Assembly: GCF_023373525.1 (NCBI RefSeq) | Contig: NZ_CP097218.1 | Location: 1,860,001-1,924,000 of the forward strand | DNA length: 64,000 nucleotides | Origin: Brachybacterium kimchii | GTDB lineage: Bacteria; Actinomycetota; Actinomycetes; Actinomycetales; Dermabacteraceae | Direction of reading: 5' to 3' | Shown: positions 34,354 to 43,206 of the stretch, in pieces | How the letters are laid out: each line of letters opens with the position of its first letter | Numbering within the stretch: position 1 is the first letter of the stretch | The notes under the pieces: generated by a model | The model's input: the letters and a program-made list of their open reading frames with translations, nothing else | The model's database searches: none | What the model was told of the DNA's origin: nothing | Made by a program: the position numbers and the translations under genes

Positions 34354-35645
34354 GGGGCAGGGCGCGTCGGGAGGTCACGATCGACCGGCCGCGGCTGAGC
34401 ATCTGGCACGTGCTGGACCGCGTGCGGATCCGCCTGATCGACATCCAGGTGTGGGACGTCGCCGGGACCATGACCTTCTACATGCTGCTCTCGGTGCTGC
34501 CGGCGGCGATCGCCATGATCTCCATGGTCTCCATGCTGGGCATCCAGGAGCGCACGGTCGACACCCTCGGCGATCTGGTCACCGAGGTGTTCCCGAGCGT
34601 CGATCCGGACCCCTACGAGCGCGCTCTGCTGGCGCTGTCGACGACGCGCGGCGGCGTGCTGGGACTGATCCTGGGCACGCTGGGCGCGCTGCTCTCGGCC
34701 TCCAACGGGATGGCCGCCTTCCATCGCGCCCTGCACCACGTCTACGACACCCGCGAGGGACGCCCGTTCCTGTGGTTCCGCACGATCGTGTTCGGGGAGA
34801 CCGTGCTGGCCGTGGTGATGGTGCTGATGATCGCGGGCGTGGTCACCGTGGGCAGCGAGGCCACCCAGCGCGTCGGCGAGCTCGTGGGCATCCCCCGCAT
34901 CGCCTTCGACGTCTGGAACGTCGTGAAGTGGCCGATCCTGCTGGCGATCCTCATCGTCGCGGTCTCGCTGGCCTACTACCTGTTCCCCAACGTGAAGCTC
35001 CCGCGGTACCGGGTGATGACGGTCGGCTCGACCCTCTCGGTGCTGCTCCTGTTCGGCGCCGCCCAGCTGCTGGGGCGGCTCACCGGGGAGCTCACCCGGA
35101 TCTCCGACCTGCTGCCCGCGCTGAACGGCGCGATCGGGATCCTGCTGCTGCTGTGGCTGGCGAACATCGTGATCGTCGCCGGCGCGGCCCTGGACGCCGA
35201 GCTGCTGCGCGCCCGCCAGATCGCCTCCGGGCTGCCGGCCTGGCACCACCTGGCGCTGGAGACCCACGCCTCCCACTCCCTCGAGTTCCTCGCCGGGGTC
35301 GCGGACCACAACGAGGAGGTGGGCCGGCGGGTCAGCGAGTCCGCGAACAGCGGGGAGCCGCTGCGTGCGCCCCGCAGCGTCGCGATCGTGGACGCCCGCA
35401 GCCCCTTCGCGATCAACCCTCCCCGCCGCAGCGCCGTGCACACGGGGCCCGAGCAGCCCGTCCCCGTGATCGCGCGCCCGGCGGCGCTCGCCCCGACGCC
35501 CGCCGAGCACACCCCGACGCGCCCGAGCGCGCCCTCCGCCTCAGGGGCCGCCTCAGGGTCCGCCACCGAGACCGCGCCCGCGGACGCATCCCAGCCCCCG
35601 TCCCCCACCGATTCCCCCGCAGACCCTTCAGGAGACCGTCCGTGA
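34350..35645 (+). CDS. YihY/BrkB-family membrane protein
   Basis: 431-residue inner-membrane protein. The family core of about six helices spans residues 30-290, with MTFYMLLSVLPAAIAMISMVSML, SNGMAAFHRALHHVYDTREGRPF and the PALNGAIGILLLLWLANIVIVAGA ending (each stretch quoted in part of the helix). The C-terminal ~140 residues are soluble and end in a Pro/Ala/Ser/Thr-rich tail. The function of the family is not settled; older 'ribonuclease BN' labels are wrong. The GTG start overlaps the tiny ORF upstream, and the stop overlaps the deformylase GTG. Confidence 0.85.
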   Translation: MRGRARREVTIDRPRLSIWHVLDRVRIRLIDIQVWDVAGTMTFYMLLSVLPAAIAMISMVSMLGIQERTVDTLGDLVTEVFPSVDPDPYERALLALSTTRGGVLGLILGTLGALLSASNGMAAFHRALHHVYDTREGRPFLWFRTIVFGETVLAVVMVLMIAGVVTVGSEATQRVGELVGIPRIAFDVWNVVKWPILLAILIVAVSLAYYLFPNVKLPRYRVMTVGSTLSVLLLFGAAQLLGRLTGELTRISDLLPALNGAIGILLLLWLANIVIVAGAALDAELLRARQIASGLPAWHHLALETHASHSLEFLAGVADHNEEVGRRVSESANSGEPLRAPRSVAIVDARSPFAINPPRRSAVHTGPEQPVPVIARPAALAPTPAEHTPTRPSAPSASGAASGSATETAPADASQPPSPTDSPADPSGDRP

Positions 35646-36208
35646 CCGTCCGCCCCATCACGATCCTCGGCCATCGCGCCCTCGAACGACCCACCCGACG
35701 GGTCCGCGAGGTCACCGAGGACATCCGCACCCTGGTCGCCGACATGTTCGAGACCAACGACGCGGCCGACGGCGCGGGCCTCGCCGCGACCCAGGTCGGG
35801 GCGCGCTGGCGGATCTTCGTCTACGCGTGCGAGGACGCCGCGGGCGTCGAGCGCCGCGGCGTGGTCGTCAACCCGCGTCTCGAGCGCTTCGGGAAGCTGG
35901 TGCTGGACGAGGAGTCGATCGAGGGCTGCCTGTCCGTCCCCGGACTGGGCTGGCCGACGGCCCGCTTCACGGGCGCCCGCGTCACCGGCATCGATCTGGA
36001 GGGGGAGCCGGTCGAGGTGAGCGACGAGGGCGGCGTCCTCGCGCGCTGCCTCCAGCACGAGACCGATCACCTCGACGGCACGCTCTACCTCGATCGCCTC
36101 TCCCCCACTGCCCGCCGTGAGGCGCTCGACGCCGTCACCGCGCGCGGCTGGCGCGCCCGCGGCCTGCTGACGTGGGATCCGCGACAGCTCGCGGCCGACG
36201 AGGTCTGA
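35642..36208 (+). CDS. def: Peptide deformylase
   Basis: Removes the formyl group from new proteins. The 188-residue product has all three motifs: GAGLAATQVG (motif 1, about 45-53), EGCLSVP with metal ligand Cys96, and QHETDHLDG with His139, Glu140 and His143. The GTG overlaps the YihY stop (GTGA), so it is the end of the pgmB-GH65-yihY-def chain. A methionyl-tRNA formyltransferase gene is not nearby. Confidence 0.95.
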   Translation: MTVRPITILGHRALERPTRRVREVTEDIRTLVADMFETNDAADGAGLAATQVGARWRIFVYACEDAAGVERRGVVVNPRLERFGKLVLDEESIEGCLSVPGLGWPTARFTGARVTGIDLEGEPVEVSDEGGVLARCLQHETDHLDGTLYLDRLSPTARREALDAVTARGWRARGLLTWDPRQLAADEV

Positions 36209-36234
36209 TCCCCGCCCCGCACCGGCCCGCTGAG

Positions 36235-36240
36235 TATCCT
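36235..36240 (+). promoter_or_regulatory. -10 box of leaderless Rieske gene
   Basis: TATCCT ends 7 nt before the ATG at 36248; no ribosome site is present. Confidence 0.5.
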
Positions 36241-36247
36241 GGCGGAC

Positions 36248-36685
36248 ATGGATCGCCGCCCCTGCCTCTCCCGTCGCCGCGCCCTGGGCGCGCTCGCCCT
36301 CGGCTCCTCCGCCACGGCCGGCCTCGCCGCGTGCGGACCGGATGACGAGGGCTTCGGCAATGCGGACCCGGTGCAGGCCTCCGACGATGCGGTCGCGCTC
36401 TCCGAGATCCCCGAGAACGCGACCACGCTCGTGAACTTCGGGGGCCAGGAGCCCTACGTCGCGATCGTGCGCGGCTCGGGCAGCGACGTCACGGCGCTGT
36501 CCGGCTACTGCACCCACCAGGGCTGCGCACTGGCCGTCGGCCACGACGGCGCCGAGCTCGACTGCCCCTGCCACGGGTCGCGCTTCGACGCCTCCTCCGG
36601 CGACGTGCTGCGCGGACCCGCCGCCGATCCGCTGCCGGAGGTCACCGTGGAGGTCGACGGCGACGACCTCAAGCGCGTCCGCTGA
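36248..36685 (+). CDS. Tat-exported Rieske [2Fe-2S] lipoprotein
   Basis: 145-residue small Rieske protein. A twin-arginine signal (SRRRALGALALG) is followed by a lipobox (GLAAC, Cys29), so it is probably exported folded and lipid-anchored outside the membrane. Cluster ligands are Cys88-x-His90 (CTHQGC) and Cys106-x-x-His109 (CPCHGS), with Cys93 and Cys108 for the disulfide. It is too small to be QcrA and has no membrane helices beyond the signal. The electron partner is unknown. Confidence 0.9.
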   Translation: MDRRPCLSRRRALGALALGSSATAGLAACGPDDEGFGNADPVQASDDAVALSEIPENATTLVNFGGQEPYVAIVRGSGSDVTALSGYCTHQGCALAVGHDGAELDCPCHGSRFDASSGDVLRGPAADPLPEVTVEVDGDDLKRVR

Positions 36686-36690
36686 GCGCG

Positions 36691-37545
36691 ATGGTGCCCG
36701 AGACCGCCCCGTCCGACCGTCCGCGCCGCGACGTCGTCTCCTTCGTGCGCCGCGGGACGCGGCTCTCCCGCAGCCGACAGGAGGCCTGGGACCGCCTCGC
36801 CGACGACTTCGTCCTGGACGTGCCCCGCGGCGAGCGCGACACGATCCCCGCTCCCGGTGCGCGCCTCGACCCCCGCGAGGTCTTCGGCCGCGACCGGGCC
36901 GGGACCGTCCCGCTCGTCGTCGAGATCGGCAGCGGCCAGGGCGAGAACATCGCCGCGGCGGCCGCCGCGCATCCGGAGCGCGACCACCTGGCGTTCGAGG
37001 TCTACCTGCCCGGCATCGCGCAGTCCCTGGACCGCATCGAGCGCGCGGGCTCGCCGGGCAACGTGCGCCTCGTCCCGCTGGACGCGCTGCACTCCCTGCC
37101 CACGCTGCTGCCCGCCGGTTCGATCCGGGAGCTCTGGATCTTCTTCCCCGATCCCTGGCACAAGTCCCGCCACCACAAGCGGCGCCTGGTCAACCCGCCC
37201 CTGCTGGACGCCGTGCTCCCTCTGATGGCCGAGGACGGCGTGCTGCGCCTGGCGACGGACTGGGCCGAGTACGCCGTGCACATGCGCACGGTCCTCGACG
37301 CGGACCCGCGCCTGGGATCCCTGCACCCGGGCGGCCCGCGGCCCGCCGGCGAGCCCAGCGACACCGTGCCCGAGGAGACTCCGGAGCGGGGCTGGGCGCC
37401 GCGGTTCGAGGGCCGCGTGCTCACGAGCTTCGAGCGCAAGGCGCTCGATGCGGGCCGCCTGGTCTGGGATCTCGCGTACGAGGTCCGCGGATCGCGCCCG
37501 GAGCCGGGCTACCCTGACCCGGAAGCGCCCGCGTCGGGTGCCTGA
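36691..37545 (+). CDS. trmB: tRNA (guanine-N7-)-methyltransferase
   Basis: SAM enzyme that makes m7G46 in tRNA. The SAM site is VVEIGSGQGENIAAAA, followed by LAFEVYLPGIAQSL, and the catalytic/tRNA stretch is ELWIFFPDPWHKSRHHKRRL. DWAEYAVHMRTVLDA and FERKALDAG complete the fold. It is 284 residues, with a 60-residue basic N-terminal extension (TRLSRSRQEAWDRL) typical of the bacterial family. It starts 5 bp after the Rieske stop. Confidence 0.93.
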   Translation: MVPETAPSDRPRRDVVSFVRRGTRLSRSRQEAWDRLADDFVLDVPRGERDTIPAPGARLDPREVFGRDRAGTVPLVVEIGSGQGENIAAAAAAHPERDHLAFEVYLPGIAQSLDRIERAGSPGNVRLVPLDALHSLPTLLPAGSIRELWIFFPDPWHKSRHHKRRLVNPPLLDAVLPLMAEDGVLRLATDWAEYAVHMRTVLDADPRLGSLHPGGPRPAGEPSDTVPEETPERGWAPRFEGRVLTSFERKALDAGRLVWDLAYEVRGSRPEPGYPDPEAPASGA

Positions 37546-37668
37546 TCCCGCCCCGCGGACGCAGGACCGACCCCGTCGGCTCCTCCTCGCACCCTCGTCC
37601 CGCGCACGCAGCGCGGGCCCGATCCCGCTCCCCCGCCGCCCGTCGGCCCGACCCCGGAGGACCTCCCC

Positions 37669-38709
37669 ATGAGCGAGCCCGACATCGACCTGCCCGGCGA
37701 CTGGGAGCAGGACGGAGACGCGCGCCCGCCCCGCCGCCGCAGGCGACGCGCGCTGCTGATCATCCTGCTGATCCTGGTGGTGCTGATCGCCGTGGTCGGC
37801 ATCATCGCGGGCCGCTACCTCGCCTCGCTCAACGGCTCCTACGAGAAGCGCACCACGGTGAGCATCGACCGCGGCGCCTCCGACGGCGACCGGCCCGAGG
37901 ACGCCGGCGGGGAGAACATCCTGCTGCTGGGCTCCGACAAGCGCAATGCGGAGGACGCCGCCGCCGAGCATGTCTCGGGGCAGCGCTCGGACGTGATGAT
38001 GCTCGTGCACATCCCCGAGGACCACAGCGGCGCCTACGTGATGTCGTTCCCGCGCGACCTGTACGTGGACATCCCCGGCCACGGCAAGGACCGCGTCAAC
38101 GCGGCGCTCGCCTTCGGCGGGGTGCCGCTCGCGGTGAGCACCGTCGAGGACTTCACGGGCACCCGCATCGACCATGCGGCCCTCATCGACTTCGAGGGCA
38201 TCCAGGGGCTGGTCGACGCGCTCGGCGGCGTCGACGTGCAGGTCAGCCAGGACTTCACGGCCGACGGCACCACCTTCACCCAGGGCTCGATGCACATGGA
38301 CGGCGAGACCGCCCTGACCTTCGTGCGACAGCGCAAGGCGTTCTCCGACGGCGACTTCCAGCGCAACCGCAACCAGCAGGCGCTGCTGCAGGGCATCGTC
38401 TCCGAGCTGCTGAGCCGGGACACGCTGTCGAGCCCCTCGAAGATCTCCGAGACCGTCGACGTGATCTCGCCGTACCTCACCACGGACGACGACCTCAGCG
38501 GCAGCGCCCTGGTGAGCCTGGGGCTCTCCATGCGCGGCATCCGCGGCGACGACATCCACTACCTGGGCGTCCCGCACGGCGATCCGTACACCACCTCGGG
38601 CGGCGCGAGCGTCGTGGCCACCGAGGACGAGGACACCAAGGCCCTGCGCACCGCCCTGAAGGACGACACCATGGACGAGTACTTCGCCGACCACGAGGGC
38701 GAGTACTAG
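37669..38709 (+). CDS. LytR-CpsA-Psr (LCP) family protein
   Basis: 346-residue membrane-anchored phosphotransferase expected to attach glycopolymers to peptidoglycan. A basic cytosolic stretch (RRRRRR) precedes one membrane helix (about 28-48). The LCP domain then has NILLLGSDKR, SDVMMLVHIPE, SFPRDLYVDIPG, VDALGGVDVQVSQDF and the Arg-containing FVRQRKAFSDGDFQRNRNQQ. These cover the conserved Arg and Asp residues that bind pyrophosphate lipid. GGAGGACC precedes the ATG. A second, far larger LCP protein is at 48.8 kb. Confidence 0.92.
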   Translation: MSEPDIDLPGDWEQDGDARPPRRRRRRALLIILLILVVLIAVVGIIAGRYLASLNGSYEKRTTVSIDRGASDGDRPEDAGGENILLLGSDKRNAEDAAAEHVSGQRSDVMMLVHIPEDHSGAYVMSFPRDLYVDIPGHGKDRVNAALAFGGVPLAVSTVEDFTGTRIDHAALIDFEGIQGLVDALGGVDVQVSQDFTADGTTFTQGSMHMDGETALTFVRQRKAFSDGDFQRNRNQQALLQGIVSELLSRDTLSSPSKISETVDVISPYLTTDDDLSGSALVSLGLSMRGIRGDDIHYLGVPHGDPYTTSGGASVVATEDEDTKALRTALKDDTMDEYFADHEGEY

Positions 38710-38812
38710 GAGCGAGCCGGGTTCCCGGGCGGGCGCCGGGGCGAGCACCGAGGTCGCGCAGGTACCATCGGACCGTCCCCGACATCGACCCCACACCGAG
38801 CAGGAGGCTCAC

Positions 38813-39178
38813 GTGCCCAACCCATTGGTGAAGATCGCGATGACCGGTGCCTCGATCGCCGCCGGCATCGTCGGCCAGAAGGTGATCACCGCGGTGTGGA
38901 ACGCCGTCGTCGACGACGACGCCCCCACGAACAAGAACATCAAGCGCTCCGCCAAGGAGACGAAGGCCGCCCGCAAGGAGGCCAAGAAGTCCGGCGCCTC
39001 CAAGCAGGAGGTCAAGGCGATCACGGACCCCGAGAACGAGCGTCCCGCTTGGCAGATCATCGTGTGGACCCTGCTGACGGGGGTCGTCCTGCAGGCGATC
39101 CGTCAGGCCGCCCGCAACGGCACCGAGGTGGGGGCGCGCAAGATCACCGAGCGCCGCCCGCGCGCGAACCGCGGCTGA
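38813..39178 (+). CDS. DUF4235 family small membrane protein
   Basis: 121 residues: a hydrophobic N-terminal segment (KIAMTGASIAAGIVGQKVITAVW), a Lys/Glu-rich middle (AKETKAARKEAKKSG) and a second hydrophobic segment (IIVWTLLTGVVLQAIRQAA). This matches the DUF4235 pattern in actinobacteria, whose function is unknown. The GTG has AGGAGG six bases upstream. It ends against a strong bidirectional hairpin. Confidence 0.8.
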   Translation: MPNPLVKIAMTGASIAAGIVGQKVITAVWNAVVDDDAPTNKNIKRSAKETKAARKEAKKSGASKQEVKAITDPENERPAWQIIVWTLLTGVVLQAIRQAARNGTEVGARKITERRPRANRG

Positions 39179-39236
39179 TCGGGTGCGCGGCTGATCTCCC
39201 CCGCGGCGCCTGCCACCGCGGCCCGAGCCGCCGCGA

Positions 39237-39285
39237 CATGCAGAACGGGGCCCCGACCGGATCGGTCGGGGCCCCGTTCTGCATG
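39237..39285. terminator. Bidirectional hairpin, 23-bp perfect stem
   Basis: CATGCAGAACGGGGCCCCG begins an arm of 23 bp (39237-39259) that pairs perfectly with 39263-39285 around a 3-nt GAT loop. It lies between the convergent DUF4235 gene and phoU. Confidence 0.85.
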
Positions 39286-39310
39286 CTGTGCGCCTCGCCG
39301 GCGCGCGCTC

Positions 39311-39985
39311 TCACTCCTCGTCGGGATCCCCCAGCGCGCCCCGCGAGTCGAGGGTGTCGCCGGTGACCAGGAAGCCCACACGGCGCACGAGCGAGACGGC
39401 GTGGTCCCCGATGCGCTCGTAGTAGCGGGCGAGCAGGGTCAGGTTCATGACCTCGGCGCTCGAGTAGTCGTCGTTGCGGGCGATCGAGCGGTAGATCTCG
39501 GACTGCAGGGAGTCGAGCTCGTCGTCGTCCTTCTCGACCTGCGCGGCCAGCGCCAGATCGTTGTCGCTGATGACCTTCGCGCTCGAGGTCACGGCACCGA
39601 GGGCGAGCTCGCCCAGGCGCTGGAACTCCTCGCGATGGCGCTCGGGCACGCCCAGCTGCGGGTGGCTGCGGCGGGCGACGATCGCGATGTGCGCGGAGAG
39701 GTCGCCCATCCGCTCGATGGTCGAGCTCATCCGGAGTCCGGCGACCAGCAGGCGCAGGTCGCTCGCGACGGGTCCCTGCCGTGCGAGCAGCTCGATCATC
39801 TTCTCGTCGATCTGCATCTGATCGTCGTCGATGTGCGAATCGGCGGCGATCACCCTCTCCGCCAGGGCGAGATCCCCCTCGAGCAGCGCCGTCGAGGCGT
39901 CCGCGAGCCCCGACCGGACCAGGTCGAGCATGTCGACCAGATCCTCGACCAGGTGTCGCAGGTCGCTCCTGTAGGCCTCGCGCAT
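39311..39985 (-). CDS. phoU: Phosphate signalling regulator PhoU
   Basis: 224-residue all-helical PhoU with two repeats of the three-helix bundle. The metal-binding acidic motifs are present in the family positions (ERVIAADSHIDDDQMQIDEKMIELL and DDDELDSLQSEIYRSI, quoted for identification in pieces). It couples the Pst transporter to the SenX3 kinase; pst genes are not in the window. GGAGAAGAGGGG precedes the ATG. It is divergent from senX3, and the shared region carries PHO-box-like repeats that face phoU. Confidence 0.95.
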   Translation of the reverse strand: MREAYRSDLRHLVEDLVDMLDLVRSGLADASTALLEGDLALAERVIAADSHIDDDQMQIDEKMIELLARQGPVASDLRLLVAGLRMSSTIERMGDLSAHIAIVARRSHPQLGVPERHREEFQRLGELALGAVTSSAKVISDNDLALAAQVEKDDDELDSLQSEIYRSIARNDDYSSAEVMNLTLLARYYERIGDHAVSLVRRVGFLVTGDTLDSRGALGDPDEE

Positions 39986-40104
39986 GTGCCCCTCTTCTCC
40001 TCATGGCCGTGGTGGCCGTATCCCCGTCGTGGCCGTCCGGCCGTCGCGGCCGTCCCGGCGGTCGTGCCGCCGGGACGCGTGCGTGCTGACGTCCGATGGT
40101 CGCA

Positions 40105-40139
40105 ACCCTATGTGAACGCGAGGGCACGGCTTCGTGAAC
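40105..40139 (-). promoter_or_regulatory. phoU promoter with PHO-box repeats
   Basis: On the minus strand GTTCAC occurs at 40134-40139 and 40112-40117, exactly 22 bp apart (two 11-bp units), just above a TAGGGT -10 box at 40105-40110. GTTCACC-type direct repeats are the binding sites of RegX3/PhoP regulators, so RegX3 probably activates phoU here. Confidence 0.55.
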
Positions 40140-40186
40140 TCCTGCCGACCCGCCCGCCCCGACTCCTGCCGCGGTGATTCGGCGCC

Positions 40187-40205
40187 GTTCACCTGCCTCT
40201 ACGAT
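40187..40205 (+). promoter_or_regulatory. senX3 promoter with one PHO-box unit
   Basis: GTTCACC (40187-40193) lies just above the -10 box TACGAT (40200-40205), which ends 6 nt before the GTG of senX3. This suggests RegX3 autoregulation of a leaderless transcript. Confidence 0.5.
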
Positions 40206-40211
40206 GGGGGC

Positions 40212-41402
40212 GTGCCTGCGTCCGTCCTCCTCGTCCTCGCCGGGGCCATCGGCCTCGTGATCGGCTGTGCGGCGACGCTGTCGCTCGTGCGCCAGGACCG
40301 GCCCTCGCAGACCCCCTCGCCCACGGGGGCGGCGGTCGTCCCCCAGTCCGCCTCCGAGGTCCTCGCGATCCTCTCCACGGCATACGTGGTGCTCGATGCG
40401 GGCGGCGACGTGCTGCGGGTCTCGCCGCTGGCCTACTCGTACGGGATCGTGCGCGCGAGCAGCGGCGACTACCCGCGCCTGGCGAACCAGGAGCTCGTCG
40501 AGCTCGCGGCGGACGTGGCCCGCAACGGCGGCTACCGCGACGAGCGCCTCACGATCCGTCGGCAGGGCCCGGAGGACTCCGAGTCCGTGATCGACGTGCG
40601 GCTGGGGACCCTCGGCTCCCACGGCGTGCTGCTGCTCGCCGAGGACCGCACCCGCGCGGTGCGCGTCGAGGAGACCCGCCGCGACTTCGTCGCCAACGTC
40701 TCCCACGAGCTGAAGACGCCCGTCGGCGCGATCACGCTGCTGGCGGAGACGATGGAGGACGCCGCCGACGACCCCGAGGCCGTGCGCCGCTTCGCCCAGC
40801 GCATGCAGACCGAGTCCCAGCGCCTCTCCCACCTCGTGCAGGAGATCATCGAGCTCTCGCGCGTCCAGGGCGCCTCCGCGCTGCCCGACGCGAGCGCCGT
40901 GGACGTGGACGACGTGGTCGAGGAGGCGCTCAGCGCCAACCGCAACCTCGCCCTCGGCTCCGACATCGAGCTCAGCGGCGGCGCGTCCTCCGGCCTGCAG
41001 GTCTACGGCTCCACGACGATGCTCACCACGGCGCTGTCGAACCTGATCTCCAACGCGATCGCCTACTCGCCCGAGGGGACCCGTGTGGGCGTCTCGGTGC
41101 GCCGCGACAGCGGCATGGTCGAGATCGCCGTGAAGGACCAGGGCATCGGCATCTCCAAGGAGGACCTCGAGAGGGTCTTCGAGCGCTTCTTCCGCGTGGA
41201 CCGCGCCCGCTCCCGCTCCACGGGCGGCACGGGCCTGGGCCTCGCGATCGTCAAACACATCGCCACCGACCACGGGGGCGAGGTCACCGCCTGGTCGATG
41301 GAGGGCCAGGGATCCACGTTCGTGCTGCGCATCCCCGAGATGGGACGCACCGACGCGGTCACGGTGGGCCAGGGCGGCAGACCTGCGGCGGAGGAGACCT
41401 GA
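40212..41402 (+). CDS. senX3: Phosphate-responsive sensor histidine kinase SenX3
   Basis: 396-residue membrane histidine kinase. Residues 1-24 form one membrane helix, followed by a PAS-like sensor region (about 48-150). The dimerisation helix has the phospho-acceptor His165 (FVANVSHELKTPVGA), and the ATPase domain has N (LISNAIAYSP), G1 (DQGIGI), F (FERFFRVDRARSR) and G2 (GTGLGLAIVKHI) boxes. It partners RegX3 encoded 97 bp downstream and is inhibited by PhoU when phosphate is plentiful. The start is the GTG at 40212, fixed by a TACGAT box 6 nt before it; longer starts would include the promoter. Confidence 0.93.
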   Translation: MPASVLLVLAGAIGLVIGCAATLSLVRQDRPSQTPSPTGAAVVPQSASEVLAILSTAYVVLDAGGDVLRVSPLAYSYGIVRASSGDYPRLANQELVELAADVARNGGYRDERLTIRRQGPEDSESVIDVRLGTLGSHGVLLLAEDRTRAVRVEETRRDFVANVSHELKTPVGAITLLAETMEDAADDPEAVRRFAQRMQTESQRLSHLVQEIIELSRVQGASALPDASAVDVDDVVEEALSANRNLALGSDIELSGGASSGLQVYGSTTMLTTALSNLISNAIAYSPEGTRVGVSVRRDSGMVEIAVKDQGIGISKEDLERVFERFFRVDRARSRSTGGTGLGLAIVKHIATDHGGEVTAWSMEGQGSTFVLRIPEMGRTDAVTVGQGGRPAAEET

Positions 41403-41499
41403 TCCTCCACGCCGCTCCGGACGTCGTCGGCCCCGCCGACGCGTCAGCCTCTGTATCATCCATCCAGCGCGGCGCCGCCGCACGAGAGAGAGGACGCCG

Positions 41500-42192
41500 A
41501 TGACGCGGATCCTGATCGTCGAGGACGAGGAGTCGTTCTCCGACCCCCTCGCCTACTCCCTGCGCAAGGAGGGGTACGAGGTCGCCGTCGCCGGCACCGG
41601 CAACGAGGCGCTGCGGATCTTCTCGACCCACGGCGCGGACCTCGTCCTGCTGGACCTCATGCTCCCCGGCATCGGCGGCACCGAGGTGTGCCGCGAGATC
41701 CGCCGCACCTCGAGCGTCCCGGTCATCATGCTCACGGCCAAGGACGACGAGTTCGACAAGGTCCTCGGGCTCGAGCTCGGGGCCGACGACTACGTCACCA
41801 AGCCCTACTCCTCGCGCGAGCTGCTGGCCCGCATCAAGGCCGTGCTGCGCCGCGGTCAGGACACCGGCGAGGACGAGGAGGACGTGACCCTGCGCGCGGG
41901 CGGCATCGAGATGGATGTCGAGCGCCATGTGGTGACGGTGCGCGGCGAGGACGTCTCGCTGCCCCTCAAGGAGTTCGAGCTGCTCGAGCTGCTGCTGCGC
42001 AACGTGGACCGCGTGCTCACCCGCGGACAGCTCATCGACCGGGTGTGGGGCGCGAACTACGTGGGCGACACGAAGACCCTCGATGTCCACGTCAAGCGCC
42101 TGCGCGCGAAGATCGAGCCCGACCCGAAGAACCCCGTGCACCTGGTGACGGTAAGGGGCCTGGGCTACAAGTTCGAGGCCCTCGAGCGCTGA
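41500..42192 (+). CDS. regX3: Response regulator RegX3 (OmpR family)
   Basis: 230-residue regulator of the phosphate-starvation response. The receiver domain has the acidic pair ED near residue 8-9, phospho-acceptor Asp52 (LVLLDLMLPG), Thr in MLTAKDDE and Lys in YVTKPYSSREL. The winged-helix domain has the DNA-contact stretch VLTRGQLIDRVWG ... TLDVHVKRLRAKI. GAGAGAGGA precedes the ATG, and a TATCAT box near 41456 may give it an extra promoter of its own. Confidence 0.95.
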   Translation: MTRILIVEDEESFSDPLAYSLRKEGYEVAVAGTGNEALRIFSTHGADLVLLDLMLPGIGGTEVCREIRRTSSVPVIMLTAKDDEFDKVLGLELGADDYVTKPYSSRELLARIKAVLRRGQDTGEDEEDVTLRAGGIEMDVERHVVTVRGEDVSLPLKEFELLELLLRNVDRVLTRGQLIDRVWGANYVGDTKTLDVHVKRLRAKIEPDPKNPVHLVTVRGLGYKFEALER

Positions 42193-42226
42193 GCCCCGGA
42201 GCGCTCAGCGAGCCTCCCCCGCACAT

Positions 42227-42264
42227 GGATCGGGGCGCCCACCAGGAGGTGGGCGCCCCGATCC
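42227..42264. terminator. Bidirectional hairpin, 17-bp perfect stem
   Basis: GGATCGGGGCGCCCACC (42227-42243) pairs perfectly with 42248-42264 around AGGA, between convergent regX3 and the lipoprotein gene. Confidence 0.85.
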
Positions 42265-42299
42265 GTCTGTCTGCTGGGTGGCGCGGCGCGCGGGCCGGG

Positions 42300-42908
42300 T
42301 CAGCCCTCGCCGGAGCCCGAGCCGCCGTCCGAGGAGCCTCCGTCGGACGAGCCGCCGTCCGAGGCGCCGCCGTCGGACGCCGAGCTGCCGGAGCTCTTGT
42401 AGTACGCGAGGCTCGTGTCGGTGACCGGCATCGTCTCGGTGCGCTTCTGGCCGTCGACGCTCATCGTCAGCTCCATGGTCTTGCCCGCGGCGACGGGGAA
42501 GTCGTCCACGCCCACCTCTGCGGGCGAGGACTCCTCGGGGTCCTGATCCTTCTGGAGGCTCTTGGGCTCGATCTGGACCGTGGTGTTCGCGGCGACCTTC
42601 ACGCGCTGCGAGAAGACGACCGCGCCCTCGTAGGTGCCCTCGAGCGTCACGGTCGCGTCCTCGTCGGTGTAGTTGACGACCGAGGCGAGGAGCTCGCCGC
42701 GCTGGGAGTCGTCCACGATGACGATCGCGTTGCGCACGCCGAAGGTGAAGTTCTTCGAGGAGTCCTGGAGGCTGACGTTGGTGCCGTCGGCCGCCTGGTA
42801 GAAGTCGTGCGTCTGCACCGGGTTCATGTAGCTGCAGCCGGTCGCGCCGACGGACAGCGCCACGGCGGCGACGGTGAGGGCGAGGCGGGTGCGACGCAGG
42901 GACTTCAC
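42300..42908 (-). CDS. Predicted lipoprotein of unknown function
   Basis: 202 residues. A signal peptide with a lipobox (SVGATGC, Cys25) is followed by MNPVQTHDFYQAADGTNVSLQD, quoted here in part, then a beta-rich domain resembling an immunoglobulin-like fold (VVNYTDEDATVTLEG, TVQIEPKS). The C-terminal 30 residues are SSDGG repeats. Similar small lipoproteins are widespread in Micrococcales and are of unknown role. The GTG has AGGAG upstream. It is divergent from carD and may be surface-exposed. Confidence 0.75.
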   Translation of the reverse strand: MKSLRRTRLALTVAAVALSVGATGCSYMNPVQTHDFYQAADGTNVSLQDSSKNFTFGVRNAIVIVDDSQRGELLASVVNYTDEDATVTLEGTYEGAVVFSQRVKVAANTTVQIEPKSLQKDQDPEESSPAEVGVDDFPVAAGKTMELTMSVDGQKRTETMPVTDTSLAYYKSSGSSASDGGASDGGSSDGGSSDGGSGSGEG

Positions 42909-43154
42909 GGGGACTCCTGTTCATGTCCGTCCGGAGGGGCGACCGGACGGGAAAAGGGATCGGGGACGCCGCGCCGGAGGGCGACGCCGTACCGGTCCAG
43001 GGTAGCGCACCTCGGGCCTGTCACCGGGCACGACGAGCCCCGCGGGCGCGTGATCCCGGGCATGCGGGAGGCACCCCGGTCCGCGGGCTCGGCCGACGTG
43101 TCGGCCTGCGACTCGCACCCGCTCCGACCTGCGCTTCCGTCGAGCGGCGGCGAA

Positions 43155-43181
43155 TTGTATCAGACGCTCCCGTGATAGACT
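43155..43181 (+). promoter_or_regulatory. carD promoter
   Basis: TTGTAT (43155-43160) and TAGACT (43176-43181) are 15 bp apart, and TG before the -10 (TGATAGACT) makes an extended -10. The rest of the 42909-43206 gap shows nothing further that I can support. Confidence 0.5.
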
Positions 43182-43206
43182 CATAGGCAGGAAAGGGGCC
43201 ATACAC

